DNA of 64,000 bases, from NCBI RefSeq assembly GCF_019097595.1, contig NC_080720.1, positions 20,609,352 through 20,673,351 on the forward strand. Direction: 5' to 3'. This stretch comes from Hemibagrus wyckioides (Eukaryota; Chordata; Actinopteri; Siluriformes; Bagridae). Position 1 is the stretch's first letter. The number at the start of each line of letters is the position of its first letter. A program made the position numbers and the translations under genes. Positions 57,431 to 64,000 of this stretch are shown here, piece by piece. A model generated the notes under the pieces. The model searched no databases and was not told the DNA's origin. It saw only the letters and a list, made by a program, of their open reading frames with translations.

Positions 57431-59639
57431 AATAAACTGAAATCAGTTGTGAAAATGTGCAGTTTGTGTGTCAACAGATTACATTTATTATTTTCACAAA
57501 TGCTTTCAAGCACTGCATCAGTTTAGCAAAAGTCAGTTTACAACAGAATTTTTAAAACACTATAAAAATACTAATAGTTTTTTTGTATAATACATGAGGG
57601 ATTTGAAATGCTGTCCATTGTTGGAGGTAATGGCAGTGGAAGTCATTTACATAACAGCCTTTAGTGAAAGACATAGTGTTTGCGATCTTTATTCTAGCAA
57701 GTTGGAATGTGGGTGGAAAAGCTAGAGGTTAAGCTCTTTGTTAGTATCTCTGCCCCATGCTTTGAAGCTCGCTGCTGGGGGCTGTCCAGTGGCTTCTGCT
57801 TTATAGTCATGGTAATAGACGCATTATCGGAGGGACATTCCATCGGGAACAACTGCTTGGCCACGGTTTAAATAAAGAGGGGGAGGGAAGGTTGCGTAAA
57901 GCGATTGCACTGGGGCCCCTGCTGCATACACTGGGATATCTGGAATCTTTGGAGATGTTCCCCCCACCAATCCTGCATACATGCTCATAAGTCAGCTACA
58001 CTGATAACACTGCCACTTGATAAAGTGTGAATGTGAGGCTGAACCTGATGACAGTGAGGAAAGACGAAGGTCATGTCTGCCTGTGGGGTTGTTGATGGTG
58101 TGAATGTGGGAAGATCATCATGATAGGCACACTGAACTGAGTAACCAATGTTAGTCCTTGCTAAACCTAGTCTTTGCCTGGAAACCGGCTTTCAGTGAAC
58201 ACTAGTGAACAATTTATTCTAGCATTTTCACATCAGTACTTTTTTTCTTTGAAAATGGGGTATGGCAAACAATGTGCTTTGTACGCAATTCTAGTTGATT
58301 TGTTTTTAAAGAGAAGGGCATGGCATAGGATGGCCTGGGGTTTATAAATGGGTGGATCTGCATTCAAGAAATGGGTGTATGTGCTCAGTTTTTCTCACTT
58401 TGTTACCATTTCCTTGCCCAGCCTGTTCTGAGGCACCAGTGATGTAAAGCCCTGAGGCAGGGTGAATGTCGAAAAGGAAGGAAGCTTCTCTCACACTCGC
58501 AGGGGCCACATACAGAAGCATTAGATGAATCAGCAGAACTGAGGAGAAAAGCGGAACAGGATCTGGGAAGGTCGCTGTTGGACAGGAACACAGCTAAGTG
58601 CAGGAACATGTTGGGCCGGCAATGTTCTCATGTCCTACCTGTCATTTTCTCCCTCGAGGCTCGAGACTTCCACACACATCCTGTCTTCAGAAGAAAGACT
58701 CCTAGCATAGCGGGGCTTTTCAAAAATAAACATGCATTGCTTTGTATCCAATGCAATGTATATGTTTTTATAGATGCTAATTGTGTCATTCAGTGTTTAC
58801 ATTAATACAAATGAACAGAATACAGGATTTTTTTCCCCATTTAAACAAATAAAACTAAGAGTTAATGTCTGGGTATGCGTTTGGTAATATAGGGTATATT
58901 AGTAAACATTTTGCAGTCAGGACCACTTTAAATGTAAAATATATGTAACTACCTCAGCCACAGGGGCATTTATTTATTTATTTATTTATTTATTTATTCA
59001 TTCATTCATTCATTCATACATACATACATACATACATACATACAATTTGCAATCATATTTTGATTTTTTATTGGAGCCATACAGCTTTTCATTCTGCTCT
59101 ATGAAATCATTTCCACCAAAAGAACACATTTAGTCCAGCTTTATAGGCCAAATTGTTTATGGGACAACAATCATTCTATTCAATGGACCAGTCAACTCTG
59201 ATATAAAATATAATAACTTTAATAATGCTGGTTTGTGTTGTTGTCTGTTGTTGTCTGTTGTCCCCTGGGGGCCCTAAAATCCTGCTTTGAGAAGCTCTTT
59301 TAAAAGGTTTGGATGATCTCTGCCCTAGAGCTTGGAGCCTCTTTTACTATTGCTTTACTGCTCTGAAGGAGTCATTCATATATTTATTTATTTACTTACT
59401 TACTTACTTACTTACTGGTCATGACCATGAATTAAAAAAAACAAATCAAATGAACATTATTGCCAGTATGATTTAGTTTAATTTCACATACTGTTCTACC
59501 CGATAATATACGGACAACAAAAAAACACAACAAAATAATACGCTTTATGAGATGTGGTATGGGGTTGGATAGAACACGCCCACTACGGTCTATGTAGCGT
59601 AGCAACCACACAACCCCGCCCCCTCTTCCTTGTAATCAA
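57431..59639. other. tusc2-hyal2 intergenic region
   Basis: No gene is recognised here. It contains a compound (TTTA)n-(TTCA)n-(TACA)n microsatellite at 58,969-59,045 and a (TTTA)n-(TTAC)n tract at 59,380-59,416. The last 120 bp, with CCGCCCACTACGG and CCCCGCCCCC GC boxes at about 59,575-59,622, is likely core promoter of hyal2. Confidence 0.6.
58969..59045. repeat. Compound tetranucleotide microsatellite
   Basis: TTTA units change to TTCA and then TACA units, about 77 bp in total, with almost no interruptions. Confidence 0.95.
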
Positions 59640-59871
59640 TGAAAGCGCAGCCGTTTCCGTGTGTGTGAGTTTAGTGAGTGTGTGTGAATCTGCTGTAAAA
59701 CTTCAAGCAAAGTCATTTAGTTGATAAAAAAAAGGACACTACGATATGCGGCTGTGATTTTAATCAGTGTGATCAGAGAGACTGGTTCAGTGTTATGGAG
59801 TTCTGCGAGGTGTTCTGCATTTAACGGATGACTTTATTGAACTGGGAATGGTCTCTCTTTTGATGTAAACG
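59640..59871 (+). promoter_or_regulatory. hyal2: Inferred hyal2 untranslated exon 1 with several uORFs
   Basis: A GC-box-rich start region is followed by a leader that ends AACG before a GTGAGT donor at 59,872. It is to be joined to the acceptor at 60,161-60,164. It holds short upstream reading frames: 59,746-59,757 (3 codons), 59,795-59,824 (9 codons), 59,828-59,863 (11 codons) and a start-stop at about 59,862. The exact transcript start is not known, so how many are transcribed is uncertain. Confidence 0.5.
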
Positions 59872-60203
59872 GTGAGTTGCGCTACATCTTTCCGTACTTC
59901 TTTCCTACTTGTTTCAACAAGTTTTCAGGGATTAATGAAAATATCTTTCAGTAACAATGGGTAATTCATAAGATCCGAATAGAGACAGACTATCCAGCGT
60001 AGTAATGATAAAACTGTTAAAAGTGCCTTTCATTTAAAGAAGCAGCTCTTATTCACTATAGTTACTATTTGTCTGAAGTTACATTGCCACGATCATTTAC
60101 CTTTCTAAGCTGAAATATGTTTTATCCTCTTTTAAAATCTCATCCTTATTATTCATCTGAACAGACATTAACGCAAACAAAGCTGTTGGGGACTAGAGAA
60201 AGA

Positions 60204-62284
60204 ATGGCTAACTGGTTTCTGTCTGAATGGAAACTCTGGTTACTAGTCCCACTTGTATTGGACTCTTTCACTGATGCCCAAACCCTGAAACCCACAAGAT
60301 GGCCTCTGTACCAGGGTAAGCCTTTACTGCTAGCCTGGAATGCCCCCACTGAGGAATGCCGGCCACGCCATAAGGTTCCTTTGCAGCTGGACCAGTTCCA
60401 CATTGTGGCTTCACCCAATGAGGGCTTCACCAAACAGAACCTCACCATTTTCTACAAGGATCGTCTCGGCCTGTACCCGTATTTTAATTCTGACAACAAT
60501 CCAGTTAACGGTGGCCTTCCTCAAATTGCCAGCCTCACCCAGCACTTTAAGAAGATGCCCCAAGACATAGAGAAATATATTCCTAACTCAGCAACAAAAG
60601 GCCTCGCCGTCATCGACTGGGAGGAATGGCGCCCCCTTTGGATTCGGAACTGGGATATGAAGAGCATCTACAAAAACCAGTCGATACTATTGGAGTCCAA
60701 AAAGAACCCAACAAGGGACCAGAGCCATGTAATGAAATTGGCCCAGCAGGAGTTTGAGATGTCAGGCCGCAATTTTATGCTCAGGTCCCTGAAGCTTGCC
60801 AAAAGTCTGCGTCCAAACCAGCTTTGGGGATTCTACCTATTCCCTGACTGCTACAACCATGATTACCTCCAAAGCATGGAGAGTTACACAGGCCGCTGTC
60901 CGGACCCAGAGATAGCAAGGAATGAGCAGCTGAGGTGGCTGTGGACAGAGAGCACGGCACTTTATCCATCTGTCTACATAGGTTCAGTGCTGCGTTCAAC
61001 TGCTTTTGCTCGCCAGTTTGTTCGGAACAGAGTAAAAGAAGGCATGAGAGTGGCATCTCTGGACTCTGAATTGGCACGTCCAGTGTTTGTGTACACCCGT
61101 CCCACGTACATCAATGAGCTAGAGCTGCTTACTGAGGTGAGTTTGTCAGATAATTGATGCATGTTTTATATATTTAGGCTAGAAGGAGATATCACCCTTT
61201 TCACTTGATGGATAATAACATAACTATAACAGTCTGTTTAGAACTGATACTATACCCTTACAGTCCCTTTCTCTTAGTTGCATAAATTTCAGTGTACACG
61301 ATTTTGCCCGGTCTCTATATTTTTCCATTCGTCATTTAACCACAAAGCTTTGCTTGCACCCTAACCTTAACCTTTCCCCCTTATCTCTACCAGCAGTCTT
61401 TTCCTGCTCCAAGAAATATGCCTAGATTTCTGCACGCAGGAAGGGAGGTGGTCACATTTTTCATGACCACCACCCACTGTACCACTCCTCTGGTTATTTT
61501 CTTTCTAAAATCAGAGTGGACATGTCAAATTGTACCCAAAGAAACAAAGTATTACTAAAGTCTTATTAAAAAGAACTAAAAAAAAGAACATTGATTGGTG
61601 CATGCAAATTTTTTGAGCTTATCAGTGATTGTTTCTCTCTACAGGCTGACCTGGTATCCACCATTGGAGAAAGTGTTGCACTGGGTGCTGCTGGCATTAT
61701 ACTCTGGGGAGATGCCAGTTATGCAAGCAGCAGTGTAAGTATTTGCATATTAACTTGAAATATATTGCTTAAATCACCAAAAGCAAATGCTATTTCTAAA
61801 GTCTTTATCAAACATAGCATAGCATATATTATTTTTTCTGAATAATCCTTTTCTGCATGCATTGTTTCTTATTATCTGTTCCTCCTCTCTCTAGGTCAAC
61901 TGTGCCAGTCTGGCTGAGTATATCAAGGGTCCACTGGGCAGTTACCTCCTCAATGTTTCTAGTGCAGCTGAACAGTGTAGTCACTCAGTGTGTGGCTCCC
62001 GGGGCCGCTGTTTGCGCAGACAACCAGACTCAGATACGTACTTGCACCTGGATCCTCAGAGCCACAGAATTGTGGTGCAGGGGAAACACCTGGTTGTCGA
62101 AGGGTGCATGGGGTCTGAGGAGCTAAAACGCATGCGGGAGGATTTTATCTGCCAGTGTTTTAGTGGCTATCAAGGGAATAACTGTGAGCTGCAGGATCCC
62201 CAGTATGGCAGAGGACAGGGGCACAAACTGCATGTATCGTGGAGCTGCTGTCTTCTCTTTTTGCTGCTCATGTTACTGAACTGA
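60204..62284 (+). CDS. hyal2: Hyaluronidase 2 (GPI-anchored, glycoside hydrolase family 56)
   Basis: Coding exons are 60204-61136, 61645-61734 and 61895-62284. They encode 470 aa (human HYAL2 has 473). An N-terminal signal peptide spans about 1-25 (WKLWLLVPLVLDSF). The GH56 catalytic barrel follows, with the acidic motif AVIDWEEWRP, giving D138 and catalytic E140 (the family's D-x-E pair). After the barrel is an EGF-like module (CSHSVCGSRGRC ... CQCFSGYQGNNC) and a C-terminal hydrophobic tail (WSCCLLFLLLMLLN) typical of a GPI signal. N-glycosylation sequons include N79. The family cleaves high-molecular-weight hyaluronan at the cell surface; HYAL2 also has receptor roles in mammals. The frame opens upstream to an ATG at 60,117, but that lies before the acceptor at 60,164, so MANW is the start. 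The large first coding exon is typical of this family. It sits head-to-tail after tusc2. Confidence 0.96.
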
Positions 62285-64000
62285 GACTTGTGGAACAATG
62301 GACACTCGCACAGACTTCTATGGACATTTATACATTTCGTGTGCCACTAATGAAGCATTTGCTTCTGTAGTTTTGTAGATTGAAACTTGTACAGTTTCTA
62401 ACACCTTTTTTCAGATTTCTTTACAGACTTTTATTGTAATTAAGTTTTTTTATATAAAGATTCAAGGGGTGTTCAGTTGAGTTTAGCCAAATATCTGCAT
62501 TGTACAAATGTCAGACTGAAGCCTAGTGGCAGCTTGTACAGAATGAAAGTTGTTACATTTGTTCAGAGTTATGTGTGTGTGTCCCCAGTGAGTACACAAC
62601 TCTGATATGAAAGTGTATAAACAGGAAAATTAGTCCAAATAAGCACTTTTGTTTATCATCATAGATAATGGATTCACTGACAGTGTAGGAGCTGGAAGCA
62701 AATCTGAGAATCATCATTATTATACTGATAACTGCAGTTTGTCTGTAAGGGGTAATTTAAATGTATTTTAATTTAAATGAATAATTCTTGATGCAAGTTG
62801 TTGTAAGATGATGGCGCTATCACTAAAAGACTACTACTAAGACTTTTTATTTGCTGTCACATAGTCCTGATTCATACAACTTTTCTAGGTTCACATTCAC
62901 AATCATTTCTTAAATATAATACACAATGTGCTGGGAGTCATTTGGTGATTTAAGACGATCTGGTATGACTTGTTGGATGTATGTGTATGTGTAAGTATAG
63001 CAAAGCAAACTAGAGAAAAGAGAGAATATTTGATTCAATATTGTGTTATGTTATGTGTTATATATTACACTGTTTTTTATGTAACTTTTCAGATAGATGC
63101 CAAATAGACAGTAGATGCTGTTCTGGACTAGAAGTTGTTTCAGCTTTTTTGTTTTGTTGATTTCCTTAAGTGTTTACCACAAAGTAACATTATAGTATTA
63201 TAGTCTTTGTGGAAGTAAGGTTCCTGACCTAAGGTGGGGTTACAGTGCAATGAAGTGAATCATAAAAGAAGTACATTCTGCATCTGTAACACTTGCTTTT
63301 CAAAAGGGGCCACTGTCTAGATTTTGCCAGCCCACAATTACAGGCTTTCACATGCCAAGCAGTTCTATTTGTGTACTCTAGTTCATTGGGGGGGGTTCCA
63401 ATCTAGTGAATTTAGTGAGCTGTTGCAGAAAAAAATACAATACTTTTTGTCAGTACAACCCACAACCATCATAAAAACGGCTTTGCCTGTATTTAGCACT
63501 TTTGCGTATTATTAAAGTCAAGTCCGTGTTAATATGTTACAATACTTCTGAAGTTTATTACTGTAAATGGTTTTGTAAGGTGGGGGAAACCAGAAAAATG
63601 TACAATAGTGATGTTTCAGGTGGATGGTAAGAGCCAAACCTATAAGCCATATTGCTTAACTGATCTTTCTTTAATTCTCACTTATGTGTAAGAGGCAGCA
63701 TGACAGCTTGTTGAAGTAATTCATTTCATTAAGGTAGGCGAACAGTTCAGAATAAACTGAAATTAATATTCTTAATGAAGGACGGATTCTTAACTGTGTT
63801 TGTACAATGCACAATTGTGGTACCTTTTTTTTTTTCAATTAAATACAATTTTAATTGCATTTACAATTAAATCAATAGATTTTATTTTGTTCCTTTGTTT
63901 TAATCTGAACGTATTCAGATTTCATTAAAGCATGTAGGCAAAGGAGAACAAACAAAATGACGAAAACTTTTTGTCCAGATTAGAAAGAGTCGATTCATTG
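62285..64000 (+). other. hyal2 3' UTR and downstream flank
   Basis: No further exon is recognised. A canonical AATAAA at 63,751-63,756 is a candidate poly(A) signal, giving a 3' UTR of about 1.5 kb. Earlier weaker signals cannot be excluded. The rest is AT-rich with no repeat family recognised. Confidence 0.45.

Noticed and set aside
60117..60203. N-terminal extension of Hyal2
   Set aside because: The upstream ATG lies before the splice acceptor at 60,161-60,164, so it is intronic in the expected transcript. The signal peptide starts at 60,204.

Overview
The window is vertebrate nuclear DNA, almost certainly from a teleost fish. Seven spliced protein-coding genes with GT-AG introns can be read exon by exon. 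They are spdef (+), pacsin1 (-), rps10 (+), nudt3 (-), hmga1 (-), tusc2 (+) and hyal2 (+). The repeats are those typical of ray-finned fish: many Tc1/mariner copies and MITEs, Rex1/L2-like LINE scraps and a widespread TACATTTA-type repeat. I think an otophysan such as a catfish is likely, but I cannot prove the genus from this sequence.

Layout. 1-4.3 kb holds spdef, an ETS transcription factor with five coding exons. 7.0-13.0 kb holds pacsin1, an F-BAR/SH3 membrane-bending adaptor with nine coding exons on the minus strand; two Tc1-type MITEs sit in one intron. 13-29.6 kb is gene-poor. It probably contains the pacsin1 5' leader exon or exons and promoter, plus microsatellites, a LINE relic, an RE1-like site, a long Z-DNA-prone tract and broken Tc1 copies. 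29.65-32.7 kb holds rps10, with a TOP-like leader exon. 33.4-45.2 kb holds nudt3, with a long 3' UTR. Its introns carry a foldback of an old Tc1-type element and an apparently intact Tc1 transposon nested inside an older Tc1/mariner element. 45.4-48.8 kb holds hmga1. 50.7-51.7 kb is a cluster of repeat fragments. 52-57.4 kb holds tusc2, and 59.6-63.8 kb holds hyal2.

The first five genes match the order of human 6p21.31 (SPDEF-PACSIN1-RPS10-NUDT3-HMGA1), but nudt3 is flipped relative to rps10. The last two match human 3p21.31 (TUSC2-HYAL2). A junction between two human synteny blocks therefore lies between about 48.8 and 52 kb, where the TE fragments cluster. The genes do not form an operon or a single pathway; they are independent neighbours.

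I found no CRISPR array, no prokaryotic system and no convincing new gene system. The best leads are the intact nested Tc1 element, a block open on both strands at 16.2-16.4 kb, a degenerate third AT-hook in hmga1, and a run of short uORFs in the presumed hyal2 leader.
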